Shown piece after piece: positions 27,895 to 36,293 of a DNA stretch of 64,000 bases; the first letter of the stretch is position 1, and each line of letters starts with the position of its first letter. A program made the translations under genes and the position numbers. The notes under the pieces were generated by a model. The model searched no databases and was not told the DNA's origin. It worked only from the letters and a program-made list of their open reading frames with translations. Source of the stretch: Paenibacillus sp. SC116 (lineage in GTDB: Bacteria; Bacillota; Bacilli; Paenibacillales; Paenibacillaceae); contig NZ_JANIOF010000002.1 of NCBI RefSeq assembly GCF_024733555.1, positions 434,001 through 498,000 of the forward strand, in the 5' to 3' direction.

Positions 27895-27969
27895 ATGAGG
27901 GAAATGAGAAATCTTTCAGAGCAACACTCTCAACAACCGAAGCAATTTAGAGGAGGAGAAAAAAAGGTT
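27895..27969 (+). other. In-frame upstream start of the S-layer gene (25-codon extension)
   Basis: ATG 27895 is preceded by AGGAAGGGGGTGA, a very strong ribosome site, and is in frame with the S-layer start at 27970. It would add a charged, Gln-rich 25-residue N-terminus in front of the signal peptide. Tandem translation starts of this kind are known from the middle wall protein gene of Brevibacillus brevis 47. Confidence 0.5.
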
Positions 27970-30954
27970 ATGAAGAAAAGATTGGCTATGCTGCTTTCCG
28001 TTGCTATGGCGTTCTCTATGTTCGCAAACGTAGCATTCGGTGCTGAAGCACAACTCACAACTAAAGAAAAATTCGAAGCATTGGTGAAAGATGGTATCTT
28101 CGCTGGTGTTAAAGACAAAAACGGTAACGTTGATCCACAACTTAACACTTTGACTGACCGCGCTCAGTTCGCTAAAATCTTGGCTCTTACAGCTGGTTTG
28201 TCCAAAGAAGAAGGTAACTCCTTCAAAGACAAAGGTTACAGCACTAGCTGGGCTAAAGGTTACATCGAAGCTGTTACTAAAGCTGGATACATGACTGGTG
28301 TAGGTAACGAGAAGTTCGATCTTAAAGGTAAAGTAACTGGTGAGCAAATGGCGAAATCCTTCGCATTGGCTCTTGGCTTGAAAAAAGTTGAAGATGCTCC
28401 AGCAGTAGAAGGCGTGTCCAAATGGGCATACGGCTACGTTGCAGCAATCAAAGCAGCTGGCTTTGACTTCTCCGTAGACGGCAAATGGAACGTTCCAGTT
28501 CAACGCGCTGTATTGGTAGAAGCTGCTTACGAAGTTAAACAAAAAACTTCTGTAAAAGTTGAATCCGTAAAAGCACTTGACGAGAAAACAATCGAAGTTA
28601 AGTTCACTGACGGTGAAACTGTAAAACATACTCTTGACAAAGCTCTTGTAGAAGGTCAAGAAACAACTGTTGAAGTTACACATAAAGGTGCTAAACACCA
28701 AGTTAAAGTTACACTTGAAGCTTTGAAAGTTGAAGCTAAAGTTGCTGGCTTGAAAAAAGTTGAAGCTAAATTGAACCGTACAGTTGATCCAGCTAAAGTA
28801 AAAGTTGAAATCAAACGTGGTTCTAGCGTTTTGACTAACAAAGAAGTTAAATTCGACGACACTAAGACAACTGCTCAAGTTGAACTTGGTGCTAAAATGG
28901 CAGAAGGCGAGTACACGTTGACTGTTACTGGTGCTTCTTACCAACCAATTTCTACTACTTTCAAAGTAGAAGAAGAGAAAGTTGCTAAAATCGCTCTTCT
29001 TGGCGACAAAGCTGCTATCTCTAAAGATCTTGAAAGTGTATCTATCGGATACAAAATTACAAACCAATACGGCGACGACATTTCCAACACTGCTTCTGTA
29101 GAGTGGAACGTGTCTAAAGGTAATCTTGAAGTAGATGCTAAAAACAGCCGTCTAGTATTGCATTCTAATGGACCTAAAGGAAACTTTGGTAAGTTCATGT
29201 TGAATGAAAAAATCAGCATCAGTGCTCTTGACACTCATAAGTTTGCTGCAAACTTGAGCCAAGTTGTAACTGTAAGTGAGTTCGCAGTTCTTGACAAAGT
29301 TGACTTCAAAGGTATCTACCACCCAGAAAAGAAAACTTTGAATACAGATGCTAACTACTCTGAATTCTTCTTGTTGTTCGATGCGTTTGACCAATACGGT
29401 AACAAATTGACTCAAGATCAATTGAAAGATTCTGTGTACGCGTACACTACAAACCAAGGCGTTCTTGCTGTTCAAACGGTTACTGGTGCAACATATGCAC
29501 AAGTACACCAAAAAGACGGTAGCCTTGCATTGGGCTTTGTAAATAAAGGTGAAGGTGAACTTCGCTTTGATGGCAAAGTAACAATCAATCTTCACGGTTT
29601 GCTTTCTTCTAAGCAATTCAGCCATGAAGTTGAAGTTGCAAAAGCTGCTACTGTAACAAGCTTTAAATTGCTTAACCCGGACATCGTAGCTGCTGGTGAA
29701 ACAGTTAAGATTCCTTTCGAAGCTCAAGATCAGTTTGGAAACAAACTTACTTCTTTCGAAGCTTTGAAAAATGTTAAAATCACTGGTAACAACGTTGAAG
29801 CTAAAAAAGACCCAATTACAAAAGATCTTGTAATTGAGTACAAAGCTAAAGACTCAGATAAAGAAGAATTCGCAAGTGTTACATCTAACATTCCTAACAC
29901 TGCTCAATTCTCTTATGTTAACTTCACAGTTAAGAAGAAAGCTTTCCCACAAGTTATCTCTGGTGTAGCTTCTAACGGTATTAACGTTGGTGAAAATGCA
30001 ACAGCTGACTTGAATAAAGACAACATCAAGATTCAAGATCAATACGGTCGTGAAATGACACTTGATAAAGCTCTTGAGCTTGGTTACAAATTGCAATTGA
30101 AAAACAACAACCCTGAGCTTGTTACAGTAGCAGCTGATGATACTGTACTTAGCAAGGACAACAAAGCTATCTCTGTTAAAGGTGTTAAAAAAGGATCCGC
30201 ATCCCTTGAGTTGACACTTGTTAAGCCAGATGGCCAACCTGATACTCGTTCTACTTACGCATTCAATGTGAATGTTGTTGGTAAGAGTGCTATTACTTCT
30301 TACGTAGTAGAAGATGTTGCTACAATCGCTGACCTTACAGGAGCGGGTGTAACAGATGTTAACTACGTAGAGAAGTACAAAACAGAACTTAAAGTATCTG
30401 GTGTGAACGCTAGCGGTCAAAAAGTTGCTATCGATTCTTCCTTGTACACAGTTAGCACTGACAACGAAAAAGTTAACTTCGTAAATGGTAAGCTTGTTGC
30501 TGATGGCCTTACTAACTACGGTGACAAAAACGAAGTTAAAGTTAAGTTGCTAATCAACATCGACGGTGCTGAAAATGCACAACTTACTAAAGAAGTTACA
30601 GTTTCTAAAGCGAAATCTGCTCCTGCTTCCATCAAGCTTGCAGAAAAAGCTGCTGGTACTGTTGTTGACGTAAAAGCTCCAGTTGTAACAATTAAAGCTA
30701 CTGATGGAAAGGTTCAAATTGCTGACTTGTTCCCAGTAGTATTGGTTAAAGACCAATACGGTGTTGAGAAGCTTGCTAATGCAGCAGACTTGAAAGCTGA
30801 CCTTTCTGTTGGATCTGAAGGCGTTAAATTCGTGAATGACGGTTTGACAGCTAACCAAGTATCTGCAACAGATCTTAAAGTTGGTAGCGAGTTCACTGTA
30901 ACATTTATCGCTTCTAACAACGTTTCTACAAGCATTAAAGTTGTAATTGTTTAA
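27970..30954 (+). CDS. S-layer protein with N-terminal SLH domains
   Basis: Main crystalline surface-layer subunit by all signs. The 994-residue precursor has a signal peptide 'MKKRLAMLLSVAMAFSMFA' with cleavage predicted after the AFGA near residue 25. Three SLH domains follow at about 30-78, 84-137 and 142-190, with motifs TDRA (62-65), TGEQ (123-126) and VQRA (177-180) at the ligand-binding positions. The rest is Ig-like beta modules, with [DN]Q[YF]G recurring five times. Codon use is extreme (mostly AAA, GAA, GTT, GCT, CTT), like that of hag and unlike its neighbours, which indicates very high expression. I give the start at 27970, where the signal peptide begins; GGAGGAG lies 11 bases upstream. 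A strong terminator follows. Confidence 0.93.
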   Translation: MKKRLAMLLSVAMAFSMFANVAFGAEAQLTTKEKFEALVKDGIFAGVKDKNGNVDPQLNTLTDRAQFAKILALTAGLSKEEGNSFKDKGYSTSWAKGYIEAVTKAGYMTGVGNEKFDLKGKVTGEQMAKSFALALGLKKVEDAPAVEGVSKWAYGYVAAIKAAGFDFSVDGKWNVPVQRAVLVEAAYEVKQKTSVKVESVKALDEKTIEVKFTDGETVKHTLDKALVEGQETTVEVTHKGAKHQVKVTLEALKVEAKVAGLKKVEAKLNRTVDPAKVKVEIKRGSSVLTNKEVKFDDTKTTAQVELGAKMAEGEYTLTVTGASYQPISTTFKVEEEKVAKIALLGDKAAISKDLESVSIGYKITNQYGDDISNTASVEWNVSKGNLEVDAKNSRLVLHSNGPKGNFGKFMLNEKISISALDTHKFAANLSQVVTVSEFAVLDKVDFKGIYHPEKKTLNTDANYSEFFLLFDAFDQYGNKLTQDQLKDSVYAYTTNQGVLAVQTVTGATYAQVHQKDGSLALGFVNKGEGELRFDGKVTINLHGLLSSKQFSHEVEVAKAATVTSFKLLNPDIVAAGETVKIPFEAQDQFGNKLTSFEALKNVKITGNNVEAKKDPITKDLVIEYKAKDSDKEEFASVTSNIPNTAQFSYVNFTVKKKAFPQVISGVASNGINVGENATADLNKDNIKIQDQYGREMTLDKALELGYKLQLKNNNPELVTVAADDTVLSKDNKAISVKGVKKGSASLELTLVKPDGQPDTRSTYAFNVNVVGKSAITSYVVEDVATIADLTGAGVTDVNYVEKYKTELKVSGVNASGQKVAIDSSLYTVSTDNEKVNFVNGKLVADGLTNYGDKNEVKVKLLINIDGAENAQLTKEVTVSKAKSAPASIKLAEKAAGTVVDVKAPVVTIKATDGKVQIADLFPVVLVKDQYGVEKLANAADLKADLSVGSEGVKFVNDGLTANQVSATDLKVGSEFTVTFIASNNVSTSIKVVIV

Positions 30955-30977
30955 TAGACAACTACACTAATAATGTC

Positions 30978-31015
30978 AAGAACCTCAGTCTTTAGACTGA
31001 GGTTCTTTTTATTTT
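30978..31015 (+). terminator. Strong intrinsic terminator of the S-layer gene
   Basis: Near-perfect stem of up to 13 bp (AAGAACCTCAGTC / GACTGAGGTTCTT) with a tight loop, followed by a T-rich tract. Confidence 0.9.
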
Positions 31016-31105
31016 ATTAAATTATTTTAACTTCCCTCTTAGCAACTTTAAGCGTACAGTATACGTATTAAAGGTAGATGGACTAACTTATGGGAGTGAA
31101 TAGTA

Positions 31106-33634
31106 TTGTTAACTAATAGAGGCAAGATTGCTGCTATAATGTCATTCATGATGGCAGTGTCGTTTGTATCTCCATCCAGTATAGAAGCAGCTAAACCTGC
31201 AACAAGTACGGTTAAAACAGTAAACACTAAGTCTAACAAATCCAATACAAACTCAACATTTAAACCAGCATCATTGAAGAAGGTTAATTTAAGTAAGAAT
31301 AGTTATGTTCAAATCGATGATATACAATTTTATCATGCCAAAAATGATAAGATCGTTTACTACACGGTCACGGTAGTAAATAAAGACAGCAAACCTATTA
31401 ATTTACTTGATTACTGGTTCTCTATTCGATCCACTACAGGGGAAAGTTACCCTATTAGTTTAATGGGTCTGACAGAGAAGAAAGATAATTTAGTCCGAGC
31501 AAATACAACTAAGACTTTTAAAGTATATACAAAAGTGAATAGCAAACTTAATCTACATAATTTGTTATTTGATGTTATCAAGTGGGATTTTTCCCGTCCT
31601 AACTTAGAGCGTCGTATCGGGACGATTGGGATACCGGCGAAATATTCGAATGTTACTCCGGTTGGTGTTAATAGAGAAATTAAGAGTGGTAGCACAACTT
31701 TGTTAACTACTCCTTCTTCCCTGCAACTTATTGAAAATGGAAATCAAACAGAAGCGAATCTGACTTTGCAAATTAAGAACAAAACGGCGGGTACTGTTAC
31801 ATTAAACCCTTATAAGTTTTATTTAAGAACGAATCAGAACCGAAATTATCTATTGGAGTCGGAGCAAACCGATATTCAAGTCCTTCCGGGTGAAACGAAG
31901 AGTATAAAGTTACATACTAAGCTTCCAGACAATATGAGAAAAGAGAAGTATCAATTGTTTATTGCTGAGGAAAGTGGAACAGAAACAAAGGTTGAAATTC
32001 CTTTGGCTTATTCTGCATTGACTATAAAACAGCAAGCTGAAGCAATAACGGGGAAAAATCAAGAAAACACTTTATTAGTTGATGGCCAAGTTGTAAGAAG
32101 TAAAGTGGCAAATATGATGGTTGATTCCAATACGGAATATCATAATATTACTTTGAGCTATGAGTTGAAGAATGCTGGGAAGAAACCAGTAAAGCTTCCT
32201 AAATACCAGTATTACTTGTCCACATTTGCGCAAACCATGTTTCCTTTAGAAACAACGGATACGGAAACAGATATAACCCTTTTGCCAGGGGTAACGAAAG
32301 AAATAACGATGACTGCATCATTGCCTGCAAATGTTTCCATGGATGGCTTGAAATTAATCGTAAGAAAAACAGCGGATGAAGGTAAACGGAATGACTATGT
32401 CGTTGGTCAGCATGTTATTCCTTCTACTGAACCGATTAAAGAAAGCAGCAAATCAACCTATGTAAACAAACAGGGTGCGTACGAAGTATCCGTTGAGAAC
32501 TTTGAGCGTTTGCCATGGGATAGCCAAGATATCGTTAATGCTACGGTAACTGTTAAGAACATAGGTAAAGAAATTCAACCTATGCCGAAAATGGCTGCTA
32601 CAACATGGTTTAATGGTGTCAAAATCAATAGTAAAGATATAAAAATGCTTGCGATTGAAGAGAAGATTGGCTTGAATCCGGGTGAGAGCGGTAAGCTAAT
32701 CTTGACCACAAAGGTATCCAGTCAAGCGAAATTTACTAACGCTAAAGTACAGTTATCTGAGACAGTTGATGATAAGCCTATCAAAACGATGGGGAATTTC
32801 ATGGTGTCTGCGGATAAAGCTAGTATACCAGTGTATCAACCAGGCTCAACTTCGGATTATACACTTGAGCAGCCTGGTATGAAAGCAACATTGGGTGTTG
32901 TAGAAACGAACACATATGAGACGAAGGGAGCTAATGTGGTTGAGTCCCTTTTAACTTATAGAAATGTAGGAACACGTTATGGTAAACTTCCTAGTCTACA
33001 AGCTTATTACTATTTGGAAGACGGAACCCAAATACCTGCTAAAATCACGACTATTGAAACAGAGGTAGGACCTGATTCTGCAAATTTAATTAGTGTTTCT
33101 GCTACAGTTCCTAAGCGCTATACAGCGCAGGATTTGAAGTTGCTAGTTGGACAAGGAATTGCTGGGGGTAAGTACGCAAGCGGAAATGAAAAAGCTGACA
33201 GCTATGTAAATGCCGCACTACTAGCATTGAAGGAAGAGAACAAGCGAGTTCATTCTCTGTTTGAACCATTGGAACTAAGACCTTATACGTTTAAATTTAA
33301 TCGAATTAATGCTGTTCTCAACGGTGAAGATTCTGTGCAGTTTAATTTTGAATACAACTTGTCTTCTTACAAGCCGTTTGATCATATGATGAATAAGCGC
33401 AAGCTTGTTATGGAAATAGAATATAACGGTAAGAAGGTAGATAAGCCATTTGAGTTTGAAACAAGTGGTGGTTTGAGTATTGGTGATAAAATAAAAGGAA
33501 GCTTTACAATAAATGATCTTGATATGAAAGGCATCGTTAATTCAGGATTTACTTTGAATATTTATGATGAAGTTAACGATGCACGAAAATTGTTGCTCAC
33601 TCATAAAGTCTATTCTTTTGGAGCACCAGAGTAA
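31106..33634 (+). CDS. Secreted Ig-like repeat protein of unknown function
   Basis: An 842-residue exported protein that I cannot name. The start is a TTG at 31106, with GGGAGTGA seven bases upstream; it gives a basic N-terminus and signal peptide 'NRGKIAAIMSFMMAVSFVS' cleaved near 'SIEAA'. The body consists of about five divergent repeats of 100-150 residues. Each has the pattern 'xNxGxxxxxLPxxxxYLxxxxxxxxPLxxxxTxxxxLxPGxxKxIxxxxxLP', as in 'NAGKKPVKLPKYQYYLS' and 'NVGTRYGKLPSLQAYYYLED'. This looks like a fibre of beta-sandwich modules. No SLH, sortase or lipobox signal is present, so the mode of wall attachment is unclear. It lies directly behind the S-layer gene and 31 bp before another exported protein. 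Confidence 0.75.
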   Translation: MLTNRGKIAAIMSFMMAVSFVSPSSIEAAKPATSTVKTVNTKSNKSNTNSTFKPASLKKVNLSKNSYVQIDDIQFYHAKNDKIVYYTVTVVNKDSKPINLLDYWFSIRSTTGESYPISLMGLTEKKDNLVRANTTKTFKVYTKVNSKLNLHNLLFDVIKWDFSRPNLERRIGTIGIPAKYSNVTPVGVNREIKSGSTTLLTTPSSLQLIENGNQTEANLTLQIKNKTAGTVTLNPYKFYLRTNQNRNYLLESEQTDIQVLPGETKSIKLHTKLPDNMRKEKYQLFIAEESGTETKVEIPLAYSALTIKQQAEAITGKNQENTLLVDGQVVRSKVANMMVDSNTEYHNITLSYELKNAGKKPVKLPKYQYYLSTFAQTMFPLETTDTETDITLLPGVTKEITMTASLPANVSMDGLKLIVRKTADEGKRNDYVVGQHVIPSTEPIKESSKSTYVNKQGAYEVSVENFERLPWDSQDIVNATVTVKNIGKEIQPMPKMAATTWFNGVKINSKDIKMLAIEEKIGLNPGESGKLILTTKVSSQAKFTNAKVQLSETVDDKPIKTMGNFMVSADKASIPVYQPGSTSDYTLEQPGMKATLGVVETNTYETKGANVVESLLTYRNVGTRYGKLPSLQAYYYLEDGTQIPAKITTIETEVGPDSANLISVSATVPKRYTAQDLKLLVGQGIAGGKYASGNEKADSYVNAALLALKEENKRVHSLFEPLELRPYTFKFNRINAVLNGEDSVQFNFEYNLSSYKPFDHMMNKRKLVMEIEYNGKKVDKPFEFETSGGLSIGDKIKGSFTINDLDMKGIVNSGFTLNIYDEVNDARKLLLTHKVYSFGAPE

Positions 33635-33665
33635 TTTTTAATGACTTTACTAACAAGGAGCGATT

Positions 33666-34247
33666 ATGACTAAGAAATTCAAACTAGGCTTAACAGTTGC
33701 TGCAATTGGAGCGATACTTATCACTAGCAGTCTTGTCGGTTCTAACCGTACAACGCTGCATGCACAGCCTGGGGATTCTCAAGACCCGCTCGTGACCAAA
33801 AGTTATGTCGATAAGCAAATCGATGCATTGAAGGCTGAAATCGGTAAGGGCAGCGGTTCCTCGACGGGAGGTAGTAAGCCTCCAACAGGAAATGATAAGC
33901 CAACAACTGAAAGTTCAGCAATGAAAATTGTAACGATTAAGCCGGGCCAAATGCTGATTGGTAAGGCAGGAGCTGAATTTGTAGTCCGTGCTGGAAAGTC
34001 AACGATATACAGTTCTGATGCAAGTGGTGTATCAGACTTAACGGAAGGCAAAGACTTGACTAATGGCATGACGGTTGCGAACAATCATCTATTGTTATTC
34101 CCAAGAGACGGTCGTGGTATTACAGCTTCTGACACACCTAAAAATCAAGTTGTGGTCGCTGTACGTGGTGGCTATGAAGTGAAGCAAATCCCTGTGGAGG
34201 AGCAGGCTGAACAGTCAACCGATAGCAATTCGAATAGCAATGCGTAG
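33666..34247 (+). CDS. Small exported protein with 'DPLVTKSYVDKQI' motif
   Basis: A 193-residue product not assigned to a function. It has a signal peptide (about 1-35), then 'DPLVTKSYVDKQIDALKAEI', a motif found near the mature N-terminus of many exported Firmicute proteins and likely a short helix. A Gly/Ser/Thr/Pro linker (about 60-85) and a compact beta-rich domain (about 88-180) follow. The tail is Ser/Asn-rich. AAGGAG precedes the ATG. It is probably co-transcribed with the repeat protein upstream; a terminator follows. Confidence 0.7.
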   Translation: MTKKFKLGLTVAAIGAILITSSLVGSNRTTLHAQPGDSQDPLVTKSYVDKQIDALKAEIGKGSGSSTGGSKPPTGNDKPTTESSAMKIVTIKPGQMLIGKAGAEFVVRAGKSTIYSSDASGVSDLTEGKDLTNGMTVANNHLLLFPRDGRGITASDTPKNQVVVAVRGGYEVKQIPVEEQAEQSTDSNSNSNA

Positions 34248-34300
34248 CGCTTTATTCGTAAGTCTATACGCTGGCTAAAATAACAAGTGCTACTGTAATG

Positions 34301-34333
34301 AAGAGCGGCAGCGATGCCGTTCTTTCTTTTTAT
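34301..34333 (+). terminator. Intrinsic terminator after the small exported protein
   Basis: AAGAGCGGCA / TGCCGTTCTT stem (one G-U), GCGA tetraloop, then TTCTTTTT. Confidence 0.8.
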
Positions 34334-34358
34334 AGGAAGAAGCAGCAACTATTCCTTC

Positions 34359-34387
34359 GAGTGGAGGTGTAAGTGCAGTACATACTA
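34359..34387 (+). promoter_or_regulatory. Sigma-G promoter candidate for the SASP gene
   Basis: GAGTG, 17-bp spacer, CATACTA. The -10 matches the forespore pattern CATnnTA; the -35 is off by one base from GHATR. SASP genes are classical sigma-G genes. Confidence 0.45.
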
Positions 34388-34427
34388 TAAACATCTAATC
34401 AATTGATGTTTCTGATGAGCACTGCAC
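34373..34427 (+). repeat. Nested inverted repeats upstream of the SASP gene
   Basis: Outer arms GTGCAGT (34373-34379) and ACTGCAC (34421-34427) enclose inner arms AAACATC (34389-34395) and GATGTTT (34405-34411). The structure spans the predicted -10 and the transcription start. Confidence 0.45.
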
Positions 34428-34451
34428 AAAACAAACGAGGAGGAGATTTTA

Positions 34452-34739
34452 ATGGCTAACAAAAAGAAACTGGTCCCTGCAAGTAAAGATGCATTATATC
34501 GTATGAAATATGAGATTGCTGCTGAATTGGGGCTTCCTGTAGCTTATAACGGGATTCAAAGCGGACTTGCAGATACAGAATTCAGCTCCGAACTAGGTGC
34601 AATACCGGTGTCAGGATACGGAATTTCTTCACGTGATAGCTGGGGGCATTTATCGTCAAGAGACGCAGGTTCAGTAGGGGGAACGATAACAAAACGTCTT
34701 ATTCAACAAGCAGAGCAAACACTTTATGGGCAATTATAA
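34452..34739 (+). CDS. Alpha/beta-type small acid-soluble spore protein
   Basis: DNA-coating protein of the spore core that protects the chromosome from UV and is degraded by the GPR protease at germination. The 95-residue product has the N-terminal 'MKYEIAAELGLP' region containing the GPR-type cleavage sequence, and the C-terminal DNA-binding helix 'GSVGGTITKRLIQQAEQTL'. It is longer than the usual 60-72 residues because of a roughly 25-residue Gly/Ser-rich insert between the two conserved helices. The ATG follows GAGGAGGAG. A separate forespore promoter and a hairpin precede it. Confidence 0.93.
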   Translation: MANKKKLVPASKDALYRMKYEIAAELGLPVAYNGIQSGLADTEFSSELGAIPVSGYGISSRDSWGHLSSRDAGSVGGTITKRLIQQAEQTLYGQL

Positions 34740-34780
34740 ATAACCAGTAATATAAGGAAGATGAAATTTGTCAACATTTA

Positions 34781-34809
34781 TTGACACGCTCCCCTAAATA
34801 CAGTAATAT
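34781..34809 (+). promoter_or_regulatory. Sigma-A promoter upstream of metK
   Basis: TTGACA, 17-bp spacer, TAATAT: a near-consensus promoter. The predicted transcript starts about 34816, so it meets the terminator hairpin at 34834 almost at once. Confidence 0.65.
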
Positions 34810-34833
34810 GATTTCTCGAAGGCTGGTATAACA

Positions 34834-34864
34834 ACCTTTTCCAAGTGGAAAAGGTACTTTTTTT
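34834..34864 (+). terminator. Intrinsic terminator between SASP and metK
   Basis: ACCTTTTCC/GGAAAAGGT with an AAGT loop and a run of seven T after AC. It could end SASP transcription or attenuate the transcript from the promoter at 34781. Confidence 0.85.
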
Positions 34865-34920
34865 GTTATGGGCATTCCTGAGAGAATAGCCTACATTATA
34901 CGTATGGGGGGTTGAGTCCA

Positions 34921-36120
34921 ATGTCTATTAAAGGACGCCACTTATTCACTTCCGAATCCGTTACTGAAGGTCATCCAGATAAAATATGTGACCAAATCTC
35001 AGATGCGGTATTGGACGCCTTTCTCGCTAATGACCCGAATGCTCGGGTAGCGTGTGAAGTATCCGTAGCTACAGGACTAGTTCTTGTTATCGGAGAAATT
35101 AGTACAAAAGCCGATTACGTTGATATCCCATCTATCGTACGCAACACGATTAAAGATATCGGTTATACACGTGCGAAATTTGGTTTCGATTATAATACGT
35201 GTGCGGTTCTTACTTCCCTCAACGAGCAATCTCCTGATATCGCTCAAGGCGTAAACGAAGGTATTGAAACTCGTACTGAAGACGCTAAGGAAGAACGCGA
35301 TAATATCGGTGCGGGTGACCAAGGCTTAATGTTCGGTTTTGCAACGAACGAGACACCTGAGTTAATGCCATTACCGATCGCATTGTCTCACCGTTTGGCA
35401 CGCCGCTTGTCGGAGGTGCGTAAGAACGGTATGCTTGGCTACCTTCGACCAGATGGTAAGACACAAGTAACGATTGAATATCAAGATGGCAAGCCAGTTC
35501 GTGTTGATGCGATTGTTGTATCGACTCAACATGCTGAAGAAGCTACTCTAGAACAAATTCAATCAGATATTTTGGAACATGTTATTAAACCTGTTGTTCC
35601 AACAGAATGGTTGGACAGCGAGACTAAATATTTCATTAACCCAACTGGTCGCTTTGTTATTGGTGGGCCACAAGGGGATGCAGGTCTTACAGGCCGCAAA
35701 ATTATCGTTGATACGTACGGCGGTTATGCTCGTCATGGCGGCGGTGCGTTTTCTGGTAAAGATCCTACAAAAGTTGACCGTTCCGCTGCATATGCAGCAC
35801 GCTACGTAGCGAAGAATATCGTAGCTGCAGGTCTAGCTGATAAATGTGAAATCCAGTTGGCATATGCAATTGGTGTAGCTAAACCAGTATCCATTAACGT
35901 AGATACGTACGGTACAGGTAAAGTTGAAGAAGAGAAGCTCGTTGAGCTTATCCAAAACAACTTTGACCTGCGTCCAGCTGGCATCATTCGTATGCTCGAC
36001 TTGCGTCGTCCTATTTATAAGCAAACAGCAGCTTATGGCCACTTCGGTCGTACTGATGTTGAGCTTCCTTGGGAGCAAGTTGATAAAGCTGCAGTATTGC
36101 GCGAGCAAGCTGGTCTATAA
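34921..36120 (+). CDS. metK: S-adenosylmethionine synthase
   Basis: Cytosolic enzyme that makes SAM from methionine and ATP. The 399-residue product has '[19 protein letters not shown]' near 15, '[12 protein letters not shown]' near 127 and the glycine-rich '[19 protein letters not shown]' near 279. The ATG at 34921 follows GGGGGGTTGAG; an in-frame TTG at 34912 lies within that ribosome site and is rejected. No S-box (SAM-I riboswitch) is evident upstream, unlike the usual Bacillus arrangement; instead a promoter is followed by a terminator hairpin. Confidence 0.97.
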   Translation: MSIKGRHLFTSESVTEGHPDKICDQISDAVLDAFLANDPNARVACEVSVATGLVLVIGEISTKADYVDIPSIVRNTIKDIGYTRAKFGFDYNTCAVLTSLNEQSPDIAQGVNEGIETRTEDAKEERDNIGAGDQGLMFGFATNETPELMPLPIALSHRLARRLSEVRKNGMLGYLRPDGKTQVTIEYQDGKPVRVDAIVVSTQHAEEATLEQIQSDILEHVIKPVVPTEWLDSETKYFINPTGRFVIGGPQGDAGLTGRKIIVDTYGGYARHGGGAFSGKDPTKVDRSAAYAARYVAKNIVAAGLADKCEIQLAYAIGVAKPVSINVDTYGTGKVEEEKLVELIQNNFDLRPAGIIRMLDLRRPIYKQTAAYGHFGRTDVELPWEQVDKAAVLREQAGL

Positions 36121-36163
36121 ATAGTTCGTACGCCATTATTATTTCTTAATAATGATTAAGAGC

Positions 36164-36204
36164 AGAGCTTTGGTCAGAGCAACAATCTGTCCAAAGCTCT
36201 TTTT
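36164..36204 (+). terminator. Intrinsic terminator of metK
   Basis: AGAGCTTTGG/CCAAAGCTCT 10-bp stem extended by CAGA/TCTG, then five T. Confidence 0.85.
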
Positions 36205-36293
36205 GTACCCATAGAATGCTCACAACTCTAAACATTTACACGTCATTTACCGAAAATAAAAGTACGAGTGTCTTTTTTCGGAGGGATAAATAC

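Larger units (their letters stand above)
27355..27969 (+). other. S-layer gene upstream region
   Basis: AT-rich control region of the S-layer gene. In order: slhA-like terminator (27423-27457), a possible weak promoter TTGATA-N17-TTAACT (27462-27490), the best promoter at 27737-27765, a leader of about 200 nt, an upstream in-frame start (27895) with its own ribosome site, and the main ribosome site GGAGGAG at 27952-27958. No other gene is visible. Confidence 0.6.

Noticed and set aside
27916-29067. Long antisense open frame (383 codons) opposite the S-layer gene
   Set aside because: It is a by-product of the strong codon bias of the S-layer gene; the product is Phe/Ser/Cys-rich and has no start context.
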